Shown one piece after another: positions 1 through 8,611 of a stretch of 51,491 bases of DNA (the first letter of the stretch is position 1; every line of letters begins with the position of its first letter). Both the position numbers and the translations under genes were made by a program. The stretch is from Eubacterium sp. (GTDB lineage Bacteria; Bacillota; Clostridia; Lachnospirales; Lachnospiraceae), in the NCBI GenBank assembly GCA_022764165.1, contig JALERM010000075.1, positions 1-51,491 on the forward strand, in the 5' to 3' direction. Under the pieces are notes generated by a model. That model had not been told where the DNA came from and made no database searches. It worked only from the letters and a program-made list of their open reading frames with translations.

Positions 1-1226
1 GAGAATGGGCTTCCAGAAGAATCACCACAAAAAAAGGAGCTTTATTCTCCACCATGTTTTTGGGCATTCTGATTTTTGTAGATGACTATTTTAACTGTCT
101 GACAGTAGGAACGGTTATGTGCCCTGTCACAGACAAGCATAGAATCAGCCGTGCAAAACTTGCTTATATCATTGATGCCACAGCTGCACCGGTATGTATC
201 ATTGCACCGATTTCCAGCTGGGCAGCTGCTGTCGGTTCTTCTCTTCCGGAAGACTGCGGTATTGACGGATTTTCTCTGTTTTTACGGACAATTCCGTTCA
301 ATCTGTACGCACTGCTGACTTTGCTGTTTATGGTAGTTCTGACTGCTACAAACACAGACTTCGGAGCCATGGCAAAATATAACGCAGCAATAAGAAATGG
401 CAAAGAAGAGTTATCTGCCGGAGAAGAAAATATTGCTGTTACCGGTAAGGGGAAAGTAAAAGATCTGATTCTACCGATTGCCTGCCTGATTCTTCTCTGT
501 ATCAGCGCTATGCTGTATACCGGAGGTATTCTGGAAGGTGCCGGTATCGCAGAAGCATTTGCCAACTGTGATTCTTCTCTGAGCCTGGTACTTGGTTCTT
601 TCTTCACACTGGTATTTGTATTTTTCTTCTATCTGCTGAGAAAAATCATCACTTTTAAAGAATTTTGCGACAGCTTTGTACAAGGATTCAAGGCTATGAC
701 ACCGGCCATTATGATTTTGTGTCTGGCATGGACATTATCCGGTATCTGTTCTGCTGATTATCTGGCACTTGGCAATTTCGTAGGAAATGCAGTAGCAGGA
801 AATGCTCTGATCGGTGTTCTGCTTCCGGCACTGTTTTTTGCAGTTGCACTGGGACTGGCTTTTGCAACCGGAACCTCATGGGGTACTTTCGGTATTATGA
901 TTCCGATCGTTGTTGCTGTTGTTGGTACAGGAAATGTTTCCCTGCTGGCAATGAATGTAGCTGCTGTACTGGCAGGAGCTGTATGTGGAGACCATATTTC
1001 TCCGATTTCCGATACAACGATTCTGGCATCTGCAGGAGCACAGTGTAATCATATTAACCATGTTTCCACACAGATTCCTTATGCAATGACCGTTGCTGCC
1101 TGCTGCCTGGCAGGATATCTGGTGGGTGGTATTACTGGAAATGGATGGGTAGCCCTGATCGTAGGACTTGCTGTTGAACTTATTATCCTGGCTGTTATTT
1201 GTAAGAAAAACCGCCAGAGAGCATAA
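1..1226 (+). CDS. NhaC-type Na+/H+ antiporter, 5'-truncated by window edge
   Basis: The frame is open from base 3, upstream of the first internal ATG at 54, so the gene starts outside the window; about 408 C-terminal residues are visible, against about 470-500 for the family. The protein is polytopic, with long hydrophobic runs throughout. Two segments are typical of the NhaC/ion-transporter superfamily: an early LIFVDDYFNCLTVGTVM stretch and a late HISPISDTTILASAG stretch, which carries the conserved Ser/Asp-rich motif of these antiporters. The expected role is exchange of cytoplasmic Na+ for H+ (or of related organic substrates in some NhaC paralogues) at the cytoplasmic membrane. The family is clear; the substrate is inferred. 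A strong terminator follows, so it is the last gene of its transcript. Confidence 0.85.
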   Translation, partial: EWASRRITTKKGALFSTMFLGILIFVDDYFNCLTVGTVMCPVTDKHRISRAKLAYIIDATAAPVCIIAPISSWAAAVGSSLPEDCGIDGFSLFLRTIPFNLYALLTLLFMVVLTATNTDFGAMAKYNAAIRNGKEELSAGEENIAVTGKGKVKDLILPIACLILLCISAMLYTGGILEGAGIAEAFANCDSSLSLVLGSFFTLVFVFFFYLLRKIITFKEFCDSFVQGFKAMTPAIMILCLAWTLSGICSADYLALGNFVGNAVAGNALIGVLLPALFFAVALGLAFATGTSWGTFGIMIPIVVAVVGTGNVSLLAMNVAAVLAGAVCGDHISPISDTTILASAGAQCNHINHVSTQIPYAMTVAACCLAGYLVGGITGNGWVALIVGLAVELIILAVICKKNRQRA

Positions 1227-1270
1227 GATTCTGCACTGGTTTTTCATTTTCTCTATACAAAAAAGTTTAC

Positions 1271-1318
1271 GCCCAGACCCAGAAATTTGTTGATTTCTGG
1301 GTCTGGGCAATTATTTTT
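1271..1318 (+). terminator. Intrinsic terminator after the antiporter gene
   Basis: A perfect 16-bp stem (1271-1286 with 1293-1308) has a 6-nt loop and is followed by an AT-rich tract with a run of five T. It lies 45 bases after the antiporter stop codon. Confidence 0.9.
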
Positions 1319-1397
1319 CATGTATAGACCCAACCATTAGTTCCAATTAACTCTGTGACCAGCAACACGCTTCGCAACACACAGAAAGGAATACATT

Positions 1398-2111
1398 ATG
1401 GAGAATAAAAATCACATGGAGCATCCAAGCAAAACTTTCATGCGTCCCATCGCCCATATCCGCAGCAATTTTCCTTCCAAGTTCGGGATTCCAAGACAAA
1501 GCGGCATCGTGACTTCTCTGAAATCTACCATCGTCTTTGAACCGGAATTCCGCAATCCGGAAGCACTGCGGGGACTGGAAGAATTTTCACATATCTGGCT
1601 AATCTGGGAATTTTCCCAGTCAGCCCGTTCTTCCTGGTCGGCAACCGTGCGCCCGCCCCGTCTCGGCGGTAATGAAAGAAAAGGTGTCTTTGCCACCCGC
1701 TCCCCTTTCCGTCCCAATCCTATCGGCCTGTCCTGCGTTCACTTAGACAGCATCGAATGGGATACACCTCAGGGTGCCGTCCTGCATGTTTCAGGTGCCG
1801 ATCTGATGGACAAGACACCGATCTACGATATCAAACCATATATACCTTATGCTGACTGTCATCCGGAGGCTACCGGAAGCTTTGCACAGCAGCATAAAGA
1901 CGATGTCTTATCTGTAGAGATTTCAGAACGCTGGATGTCCGTCATACCAGAAGAACACAGAGACGCAGTCATCGGCATACTGGAACAGGATCCACGACCG
2001 GCCTATCACCATGACGAAAACAGAATTTACGGATTTCCCTACGCCGGAATGGAAATCAGATTTCAGGTACATGGAAATACTGCAGAGATATGCGAGATAC
2101 AAACAATTTAA
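1398..2111 (+). CDS. trmO: TrmO/TsaA-like tRNA (t6A37) N6-methyltransferase
   Basis: A 237-residue protein of the TsaA/YaeB/TrmO family. In E. coli TrmO methylates N6 of threonylcarbamoyladenosine at position 37 of tRNA-Thr(GGU) using SAM. The N-terminal beta-barrel domain shows the family hallmarks: PIAHIRSNF near residue 17, GLEEFSHIWLIWEF in the middle and RSPFRPNPIGLS near residue 103, followed by DIKPYIPYAD. The length agrees with full-length TrmO including its C-terminal extension. The ATG at 1398 is preceded by AGAAAGGA at good spacing. It appears monocistronic, with a terminator on each side, and converges with dapL. Confidence 0.85.
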   Translation: MENKNHMEHPSKTFMRPIAHIRSNFPSKFGIPRQSGIVTSLKSTIVFEPEFRNPEALRGLEEFSHIWLIWEFSQSARSSWSATVRPPRLGGNERKGVFATRSPFRPNPIGLSCVHLDSIEWDTPQGAVLHVSGADLMDKTPIYDIKPYIPYADCHPEATGSFAQQHKDDVLSVEISERWMSVIPEEHRDAVIGILEQDPRPAYHHDENRIYGFPYAGMEIRFQVHGNTAEICEIQTI

Positions 2112-2115
2112 AAAT

Positions 2116-2148
2116 TTCCCCGGGGATTTTTACATTCTCCCCGGGGAA
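2116..2148. terminator. Bidirectional terminator between trmO and dapL
   Basis: Two copies of an 11-bp arm (2116-2126 and 2138-2148, built on CCCCGGGG) form an inverted repeat. On the minus strand it runs into ATTTTTAAA, a reasonable tail for dapL; on the plus strand the tail is weaker. It sits just after the trmO stop codon. Confidence 0.8.
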
Positions 2149-2158
2149 TCTTATTACA

Positions 2159-2230
2159 GAGGTGCGCAGATGTATCGTGTCATGCAAAGCATGACGCGCA
2201 CCTCGCAGCAAGTACGCCGAGGCGTACTTG
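2159..2230. repeat. Compound inverted-repeat element (two hairpins) downstream of dapL
   Basis: Outer arms 2159-2167 and 2196-2204 (GAGGTGCGC / GCGCACCTC) enclose a second perfect hairpin, 2179-2185 with 2189-2195. An 11-nt one-sided bulge (2168-2178) lies between the two stems. A separate perfect 9-bp hairpin follows at 2209-2217 / 2222-2230 (CAAGTACGC / GCGTACTTG), ending two bases before the dapL stop codon. There is no T-run, so this is not a standard terminator. Confidence 0.7.
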
Positions 2231-2232
2231 AT

Positions 2233-3429
2233 TTAGAAAAGTGTTTTAAACCGTCTCATTGCCTCCACGGTATTTTCATAGGTTCCAAAGGAAGTCAGAC
2301 GGAAGTAGTTTTTACCATTCTCTCCGAATCCGGCTCCCGGTGTTCCTACCACCTGGATGTTTTCCAGCAGGTAGTCAAAACAGGTCCAGGAATCCATACC
2401 GTTCGGACATTCAAACCAGATGTATGGTGAGTGTTTGCCGCCGTAGAAACGGATTCCCAGTTCGGTCAGAGTATCAGCAATCACTGCTGCATTCTTTTTG
2501 TAGTATTCCAGATTTTCCTGACATTCTCTGATACCTTCTTCTGAAAATACAGCGGCTGCCCCATGCTGTACAATGTAAGAAGTTCCATTGTATTTGGTGC
2601 TCTGGCGGCGGTTCCACATAGCATTTAATGACATCTCTACACCGGTAGATGACTGGAATACCAGTTCTTTCGGAACTACGGTATAACCGCAGCGGGTTCC
2701 TGTAAATCCTGCTGTCTTTGACAGAGAGCAAAATTCAATGGCACATTTCTTTGCACCTTCAATGGCATAAATACTTCTTGGCAGTTCCGGATCTGCAATA
2801 AATGCTTCATATGCAGAGTCAAACAGGATCACGGCTTCATTTTCCAGTGCATAATCTACCCATTCTTTCAACTGCTGCTTATTGTAGCATGCTCCGGTGG
2901 GATTGTTCGGAGAGCAGATATATATCACATCTACATGCTGACTGTGATCCGGCATCGGAAGGAAATCATTTTCCGCATTGCCGGAAATATAGGTTACTTT
3001 ATTTCCAAACATGGTGTTGGAATCCACATACACCGGATATACCGGATCCGGAATCAGGATTACATTTCCTTCTCCAAATAATTCAGTAATATTTCCGGTA
3101 TCACTTTTAGCACCGTCAGAAATAAAGATAGCTGCCGGATCTACATCAATGCCATTACGCTTATAATAACCGGCAATAGCATTTCTTGTCTCTGCGTATC
3201 CCTGCTCCGGTCCATATCCTTTAAATGTATCTGTAGATGCCATGGCATCCACACCTTCATGAAGTGCTTTCAATGCACATTCGCAGAGAGGACGGGTTAC
3301 ATCACCGATTCCCAGACGGATTACCGGTTTGTCAGGATTCTTTTCTGTATAAGCGGCAGTGCGGTGAGCAATCTCTGCAAAAAGATAGCTGTCCTTCAGC
3401 TGCAGATAGTTTTCATTTAACTTTGGCAT
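2233..3429 (-). CDS. dapL: LL-diaminopimelate aminotransferase
   Basis: A 398-residue class I/II fold-type I aminotransferase that converts tetrahydrodipicolinate directly to LL-diaminopimelate using glutamate and PLP, for lysine and peptidoglycan synthesis. Family signatures are the N-terminal DSYLFAEIAHRTAAY, the YICSPNNPTGA cofactor motif and SLSKTAGFTGTRCGY, which carries the Schiff-base lysine. AAAGGA precedes the ATG. It follows gatB by 18 bases on the same strand and is the last gene of the aspS-gatCAB run. Length and motifs match DapL rather than a generic aspartate aminotransferase. Confidence 0.9.
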   Translation of the reverse strand: MPKLNENYLQLKDSYLFAEIAHRTAAYTEKNPDKPVIRLGIGDVTRPLCECALKALHEGVDAMASTDTFKGYGPEQGYAETRNAIAGYYKRNGIDVDPAAIFISDGAKSDTGNITELFGEGNVILIPDPVYPVYVDSNTMFGNKVTYISGNAENDFLPMPDHSQHVDVIYICSPNNPTGACYNKQQLKEWVDYALENEAVILFDSAYEAFIADPELPRSIYAIEGAKKCAIEFCSLSKTAGFTGTRCGYTVVPKELVFQSSTGVEMSLNAMWNRRQSTKYNGTSYIVQHGAAAVFSEEGIRECQENLEYYKKNAAVIADTLTELGIRFYGGKHSPYIWFECPNGMDSWTCFDYLLENIQVVGTPGAGFGENGKNYFRLTSFGTYENTVEAMRRFKTLF

Positions 3430-3447
3430 GATTCATTGTTCCTTTCA

Positions 3448-4878
3448 TCACAGTTTTTCTCGTAATAGTTCATTTACTTTAGCAGGGTCAGCCTTGCCTT
3501 TCATTTTCTTCATGACCTGTCCCACAAGGAAACCGAGTACTTTTTCTTTTCCACTGTGGAACTCCTCCACGGTCTTCGGATTGGCAGTCAACACCTCATC
3601 CACAGCAGCCTCAATCGCTCCGCTGTCGGATACCATCAGCAGTCCATGCTCCTTCATATAGGCAACAGGTTCCACATCTTCATCCATGATATGGCCAAAC
3701 ACTTTTTTGGCATTCTGCTGATTAATTTTACCATCTTCCACGGCCAGAATCAAATCGGCCAGATGCTTTGGCGTAAAAACAAGATCTTCCGGTTCCATAG
3801 ATTTTTCTTTCATCAGACGCATGGTCTCACCCATCAGCCAGTTGGCTGTCTTCTTGGGATTGCCGCAGAGACCTGCGGTCTCCTCGAAGATATCTGCCAG
3901 ATGTTTGGACTGTGTCAGGATATTGGCATCATAGGCAGACAGTTCATATTCTTTTTGATATCTTGCAGATTTTTCTTCCTGAAATTCCGGCTGACGGCTC
4001 TTAATCTGTTCCATCCATTCGGTGGAAATACTGATCGGCTGTAAATCCGGATCCGGGAAATAACGGTAATCTTTCGCATCTTCTTTGGAACGCATGGCAT
4101 GGGAAGATTCCTTGTTGTCATCCCAGCGGCGGGTCTCCTGAACCACTTCACGGCCTTCTTCCAGAAGCTCGAACTGACGTTCTCTCTCCCCGTCAATGGC
4201 ATGTGCGATTGCTTTAAAAGAGTTCAGGTTTTTCATCTCAGTTCTGGTTCCGAATTCTGTGCTTCCCACCTCTCGCACGGAAAGGTTGACATCGGCACGC
4301 ATAGAACCTTCCTGCAGCTTACAGTCAGATACACCCAGATACTGGCAAATCATGCGCAGCTTTTCCAGATAGGCAATGACTTCTTCCGATGTTCTCATAT
4401 CCGGTTCTGACACAATCTCAATCAACGGAACACCGCTTCGGTTATAATCCACCAGCGAGCAATCTTCCCATTCATCATGAATCAATTTACCGGCATCTTC
4501 CTCCATATGCATCTCATGAATCCGGATTTTCTTCGGTCCTCCCGAAGTCTGGATTTCCAGCCAGCCATCATGGCAGATGGGCAGATACAGCTGTGAAATC
4601 TGATAGTTCTGCGGGTTATCCGGGTAGAAATAATTTTTTCTGTCAAACCGGCAATACTGATTGATCTGGCAGTTTGCCGCCATGCCCAGTGCAAGGGCAT
4701 ATTCCACTACTTTTTTATTTAATACGGGAAGGGAACCCGGCATACCGGTACATACCGGACAGGTATGGGTATTGGGGGCTCCTCCGAATCGGGTAGAACA
4801 ACCGCAGAAAATTTTAGTTTCTGTGGCCAGTTCCACATGTACTTCAAGACCAATAACGGTTTCATACTGTTTTGCCAT
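3448..4878 (-). CDS. gatB: Asp/Glu-tRNA amidotransferase subunit B
   Basis: A 476-residue GatB, the tRNA-binding and kinase subunit of GatCAB, which amidates Asp-tRNA(Asn) and Glu-tRNA(Gln). The N terminus carries the GLEVHVEL signature and a CGC...CPVC cysteine set that binds zinc in the family; the middle has YNRSGVPLIEIVSEPD; the C terminus is the GatB/YqeY helical domain. I chose ATG at 4878 over the GTG at 4881: the ATG overlaps the gatA stop codon as TGATG and has AGGAGG at normal spacing. The overlap implies translational coupling to gatA. Confidence 0.95.
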   Translation of the reverse strand: MAKQYETVIGLEVHVELATETKIFCGCSTRFGGAPNTHTCPVCTGMPGSLPVLNKKVVEYALALGMAANCQINQYCRFDRKNYFYPDNPQNYQISQLYLPICHDGWLEIQTSGGPKKIRIHEMHMEEDAGKLIHDEWEDCSLVDYNRSGVPLIEIVSEPDMRTSEEVIAYLEKLRMICQYLGVSDCKLQEGSMRADVNLSVREVGSTEFGTRTEMKNLNSFKAIAHAIDGERERQFELLEEGREVVQETRRWDDNKESSHAMRSKEDAKDYRYFPDPDLQPISISTEWMEQIKSRQPEFQEEKSARYQKEYELSAYDANILTQSKHLADIFEETAGLCGNPKKTANWLMGETMRLMKEKSMEPEDLVFTPKHLADLILAVEDGKINQQNAKKVFGHIMDEDVEPVAYMKEHGLLMVSDSGAIEAAVDEVLTANPKTVEEFHSGKEKVLGFLVGQVMKKMKGKADPAKVNELLREKL

Positions 4879-6347
4879 CACATTTCCTCCTTTTCCCAGG
4901 CCATTGGAAATGGTCCCCGCAGAACTTCAAAAGCTGCTGCAGCTCGGAGTATTTTCTTTTCCTGGAAGCAGTCACCGATGATCTGCATACCCACCGGAAG
5001 TCCCTGACTGTCTTTTCCACAGGGAAGACTCACTGCCGGAAGGCCTGCCAGATTGACTGCTACGGTATAAATATCGCTCAGATACATCTGCAGAGGATCA
5101 CTGAGACTTGTACCGATCTTCGGTGCAGTCGTCGGTGCCGCCGGAGCAAGGATACAGTCATATTTTGCAAACGCATCGTCAAATGCTTTTTTAATCATTC
5201 CTTTTGCTTTCAATGCCTTCAGATAATAAGCATCATAATAGCCGGCACTCAGCACAAAGGAACCCAGAAGAATTCTTCGTTTAACCTCTTCACCAAAACC
5301 TTCTGCACGGCTCTTTTTATACATTTCATGAAGTTCTGTGGCTTCCGGGCTGCGATAGCCATACTTGACGCCGTCAAATCGTTCCAGGTTGGAACTGGCC
5401 TCCGCGCAGGCAATAATATAGTAAGATGGAATCACATAATCCACCATACCCAGGGAGAAATACTCCACCTGGGCACCATGCTGACGCATCAGTTCCATCG
5501 CATCTGTCAGTGCTTTTTTTACCTCTTCATCGGTTCCTTCAGCAAAATACTCTTCCGGAACACCGATTTTCATACCTTGCATGCCACCGGAAACCAGTTC
5601 TTCCCAGGATTCCAGAGTCTGCCCGGAGCTGGTACTGTCTTTTTCATCATGACCGGCAAGCACTTCAAATAAGGCTGCACAGTCTTTTACATTCCGTCCC
5701 ACCGGACCAATCTGATCCAGAGAGGATGCATAAGCGATCAGCCCGTAACGGGAAACTCTTCCATAAGTAGGTTTCAGTCCTGTCACACCACAGTAAGCCG
5801 CCGGCTGACGGATGGAACCACCGGTATCAGAGCCCAGTGCCAGTACTGCTTCTCCTGCAGCAACAGCCGCACAGGAGCCGCCGGAAGATCCACCGGGAAC
5901 ATGCTCCGTATTCCACGGATTTCTGGTCACACCGAATGCCGAGGTCTCCGTTGTACTTCCCATGGCGAATTCATCCATATTGGTTTTACCCAGAACGATC
6001 ATTCCTGCTTCTTCCAGTCGTTTCACTGCTTCCGCATCAAATGCAGGCACAAAATTTTCCAGAATTCTGGAAGCACAGGTGGTTTTCTGTCCCTTTGTAC
6101 AAATGTTATCTTTCACAGCAATCGGTACACCGGCTAAAGGTCCCTGATATCTGCCGCTTTGAATTCCTTCTTCTACTTCCTGTATTCTTTTTTCTAATTT
6201 ATCGTCATCAACAGAAAGAAATGCATGTACCTGCGGTTCCATCTTCTGCATTTGCTCTCTGTATCCTGATACAGCCTCTTTCACACTGATCTCACCGCTC
6301 CGGATTTTCCGGCTCAGTTCCAGAGCAGATAACTGCAACATATCCAT
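4878..6347 (-). CDS. gatA: Asp/Glu-tRNA amidotransferase subunit A (amidase)
   Basis: A 489-residue amidase-signature enzyme that releases ammonia from glutamine for the GatB active site. The Ser-cisSer-Lys machinery is visible: GVPIAVKDNI holds the lysine, and the GGSSGGSCAA ... GSDTGGSIRQPA segment holds the two serines. AAGGAGG lies just upstream of the ATG. The gene follows gatC by 12 bases and overlaps gatB at its stop codon. Confidence 0.95.
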   Translation of the reverse strand: MDMLQLSALELSRKIRSGEISVKEAVSGYREQMQKMEPQVHAFLSVDDDKLEKRIQEVEEGIQSGRYQGPLAGVPIAVKDNICTKGQKTTCASRILENFVPAFDAEAVKRLEEAGMIVLGKTNMDEFAMGSTTETSAFGVTRNPWNTEHVPGGSSGGSCAAVAAGEAVLALGSDTGGSIRQPAAYCGVTGLKPTYGRVSRYGLIAYASSLDQIGPVGRNVKDCAALFEVLAGHDEKDSTSSGQTLESWEELVSGGMQGMKIGVPEEYFAEGTDEEVKKALTDAMELMRQHGAQVEYFSLGMVDYVIPSYYIIACAEASSNLERFDGVKYGYRSPEATELHEMYKKSRAEGFGEEVKRRILLGSFVLSAGYYDAYYLKALKAKGMIKKAFDDAFAKYDCILAPAAPTTAPKIGTSLSDPLQMYLSDIYTVAVNLAGLPAVSLPCGKDSQGLPVGMQIIGDCFQEKKILRAAAAFEVLRGPFPMAWEKEEM

Positions 6348-6359
6348 AAGTTTCCCTCC

Positions 6360-6653
6360 TTATACGGTCTTCGGCACCACATACTGACCGTCTTTTTTCC
6401 GCGGTGCATTGGCCAGTGATTCCTCACGGCCGTCTCCATTTGTCACAACATCTTCACGAAATACATTGACTTCCGGAAGAATGTGTACCAGAGGTTCTGC
6501 CTCATCTGTGTCCAGTTCATTCAGTTTTTCTACATAATCCAGTATTTTTTCCATTTCATCCATGGCTTTCTGTCTCTCCTGCGGGCTCAGTGCCAGCTTT
6601 GCGAGAATTTCCACATTATCCATGGTCGCATCATCTATTTTCCTGCCGCTCAT
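6360..6653 (-). CDS. gatC: Asp/Glu-tRNA amidotransferase subunit C
   Basis: A 97-residue GatC, the small subunit that wraps around and stabilises GatA. It shows the typical N-terminal helix (DNVEILAKLALS) and the EKILDYVEKLNELDT region, then the extended proline-containing tail. The frame extends to a GTG at 6671, but AAAGGAG lies between that GTG and the ATG at 6653 with 8-nt spacing, so the ATG is preferred. It starts 19 bases after the aspS stop codon. Confidence 0.9.
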   Translation of the reverse strand: MSGRKIDDATMDNVEILAKLALSPQERQKAMDEMEKILDYVEKLNELDTDEAEPLVHILPEVNVFREDVVTNGDGREESLANAPRKKDGQYVVPKTV

Positions 6654-6672
6654 CCCTAAAACTCCTTTCACA

Positions 6673-8001
6673 TTACGGTTCCAGTCTGCTCATATCTCTC
6701 GGGAACAGGCAGGCCTCTCTTACGTTGTCTTCTCCCAGAAGCTGCATGGTCAGTCGCTCCAGACCGATTCCAAGTCCTCCATGAGGAGGCATACCGAATT
6801 TGAAGGCATCCAGGTACTGCTCCAGTCCCTCCGGAGTCATTCCCTTTTTCTCAATTTTCTTCAGCAGTTCCTCATAGTCGTGAATTCGCTGACCACCGGT
6901 AGTAATCTCCAGCCCTTTATAGAGAAGGTCAAAACTCAGTGTATATCTTTCATCTTCCGGATCATCCATCGCATAAAATGGACGTTTCTTGGAAGGATAA
7001 TGGGTTACAAATACAAAATCCGCATCGTATTCCTCTTTAAAATATCGTCCGATCAGCTCTTCTTCTTCCGGTTCCAGATCGAAGGGGTTACGGATTTTGC
7101 GATTATATTTCTCAGAGACAAGACGTTTTGCTTCATCAAATCTCACATATGGAATTTTTTCCACATTTGGCAGCGTAATATTCAAAAGCTTCAATTCTTT
7201 TGCATATTCCTGTTCCAGAAGTTTCATGGTGTACTGCAAAAATCCAGTTTCCATCTCACAGATATCCATAAAACTTTTGATATATCCAAGTTCAAAGTCC
7301 AGACTGGTATATTCGTTCAGATGTCTTCTGGTATTATGTTTCTCTGCACGAAATACAGGACCGGTTTCAAACACACGGTCAAACACACCCACCATCATCT
7401 GCTTATACAACTGAGGGCTCTGCTGCAGAACAGCAGGACGATGAAAATAGGAAAGTTTGAACATATTTGCTCCGCCTTCAGCACTTTTTGCACCGATCTT
7501 CGGCGTATGAATCTCGGTAAATCCCTGGTTGTAAAGAAAATCACGGAACCCTCTCACCAGAGCTTCCTGAATACGGAACTTTGCACGCTCACGTACATTT
7601 CTAAGAGAAAGCGAACGTCTATCCAGTTTCGCTTCCAGAGAAGTATTTAATTTCCATTTATCGATGGCCAGAGGCAAAGGTCCGTTCGCACTGGATAAAT
7701 GCTCAATGTTTTCCAGACGTACTTCCTTTCCGTGAGGAGCCCTCTCTTCTTTTTTTACAATACCTGTGGTTCGGATAAAATCTCCCTGACGAACCTGAGA
7801 AAGTTCCAGATTAGTCTTTCCATTTTCCCAGACTGTCTGTACCAGACCATCACGTTTTCTGAGAATAATAAATGCAATCTCTCCCATATCACGGACACTG
7901 TGTACAGCACCCTCCAGAATCAGTCTGCTCCCTTCTTCTGCCTGAAGCAGATCTTCCAATTCTGCCTCTTCTTTTTTCTGAATACCTGTAACAAATTCCA
8001 T
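6673..8001 (-). CDS. aspS: Archaeal/eukaryal-type aspartyl-tRNA synthetase, probably non-discriminating
   Basis: A 442-residue class IIb synthetase of the short archaeal-type AspRS group, lacking the GAD insertion of the bacterial enzyme (about 590 aa). An N-terminal OB-fold anticodon domain covers residues 20-110. Motif 2 is near FRAEKHNTRRHLNEY and motif 3 near GIGLERL. These enzymes often charge both tRNA(Asp) and tRNA(Asn) with Asp. Location directly upstream of gatCAB supports the non-discriminating role, with GatCAB converting Asp-tRNA(Asn) to Asn-tRNA(Asn). AGAAGGAG precedes the ATG. Confidence 0.88.
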   Translation of the reverse strand: MEFVTGIQKKEEAELEDLLQAEEGSRLILEGAVHSVRDMGEIAFIILRKRDGLVQTVWENGKTNLELSQVRQGDFIRTTGIVKKEERAPHGKEVRLENIEHLSSANGPLPLAIDKWKLNTSLEAKLDRRSLSLRNVRERAKFRIQEALVRGFRDFLYNQGFTEIHTPKIGAKSAEGGANMFKLSYFHRPAVLQQSPQLYKQMMVGVFDRVFETGPVFRAEKHNTRRHLNEYTSLDFELGYIKSFMDICEMETGFLQYTMKLLEQEYAKELKLLNITLPNVEKIPYVRFDEAKRLVSEKYNRKIRNPFDLEPEEEELIGRYFKEEYDADFVFVTHYPSKKRPFYAMDDPEDERYTLSFDLLYKGLEITTGGQRIHDYEELLKKIEKKGMTPEGLEQYLDAFKFGMPPHGGLGIGLERLTMQLLGEDNVREACLFPRDMSRLEP

Positions 8002-8047
8002 ATCACATTCTCCTTCTCATATTCAGGTACAACATTGTATACCTGCA

Positions 8048-8593
8048 TTACTCCTCAAATAACAGTGTCAAAATCATCTGTGCAGTTTCTACCATATTTG
8101 TGGCATTATCCATACTGCATTTTTGTATATACCTGTGAGCCTCCTCTTCTGTAAGATTATTTCTTTCCATCAGAAGCAGCTTTGCATTCTTAATAAAATT
8201 CTCCTCCTGTTCTGATCGTTTTTTCGGTTTCTTTTCTTTTTTGATTCTCCGTTCCATCTGACGAAGAACCATTTCCACCGTGTTGACCAGATCATAAACT
8301 TTCAACGGAGTTGTCAGTGACAAAATGCCGGCTTCCACCTCCTGCACAGTAGCTGTGGAGCCCATAAGAACCAGTTCATAATATCTGGGCAAGCAGTCCG
8401 CAAGTTCCACATAATACATGTCTTTCAGACGATAACCACTGATTACCAGACCATGGCTGTGTTGATTGGCTTCCTGAAGAGCTGCAGATGCCGTTGCACA
8501 GGCAAATACCTGGCTAAATCCATGACTTATGAGTATTTTTCTGACTTTTTTTGCATCTTCCAACTTTGGTAATACTACTATGACAATACTCAT
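8048..8593 (-). CDS. ANTAR-domain RNA-binding antiterminator with degenerate receiver (NitR/GlnR-like)
   Basis: A 181-residue protein. The first 115 residues resemble a response-regulator receiver but lack the usual chemistry: the acidic pair after beta-1 is absent, and the phosphoacceptor position in LVISGYRLKDM is Gly rather than Asp. A basic linker (KKEKKPKKRS) leads to a C-terminal ANTAR helix bundle, roughly residues 130-178 (FIKNAKLLLMERNNLTEEEA). ANTAR proteins bind paired hexaloop RNA hairpins and block terminators. In clostridia a similar gene (nitR/glnR) follows glnA and controls it. It starts 18 bases after glnA, so it is co-transcribed with its likely target. Confidence 0.85.
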   Translation of the reverse strand: MSIVIVVLPKLEDAKKVRKILISHGFSQVFACATASAALQEANQHSHGLVISGYRLKDMYYVELADCLPRYYELVLMGSTATVQEVEAGILSLTTPLKVYDLVNTVEMVLRQMERRIKKEKKPKKRSEQEENFIKNAKLLLMERNNLTEEEAHRYIQKCSMDNATNMVETAQMILTLLFEE

Positions 8594-8611
8594 CTGCTGC
8601 TCCCATCACAT

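Noticed and set aside
6562-7650. Long open frame on the plus strand opposite aspS
   Set aside because: It lies entirely antisense to clearly homologous aspS codons, has no ribosome binding site, and its translation shows no family features. Similar antisense frames opposite gatA, the binding proteins and leuA were dismissed for the same reason.
8024-8045. Imperfect dyad CAGGTA...TACCTG before aspS as operator or promoter
   Set aside because: The arms are short and the inner bases pair only with a shift; no -35/-10 pair of quality accompanies it, and the gap between the ANTAR gene and aspS is only 46 bp.
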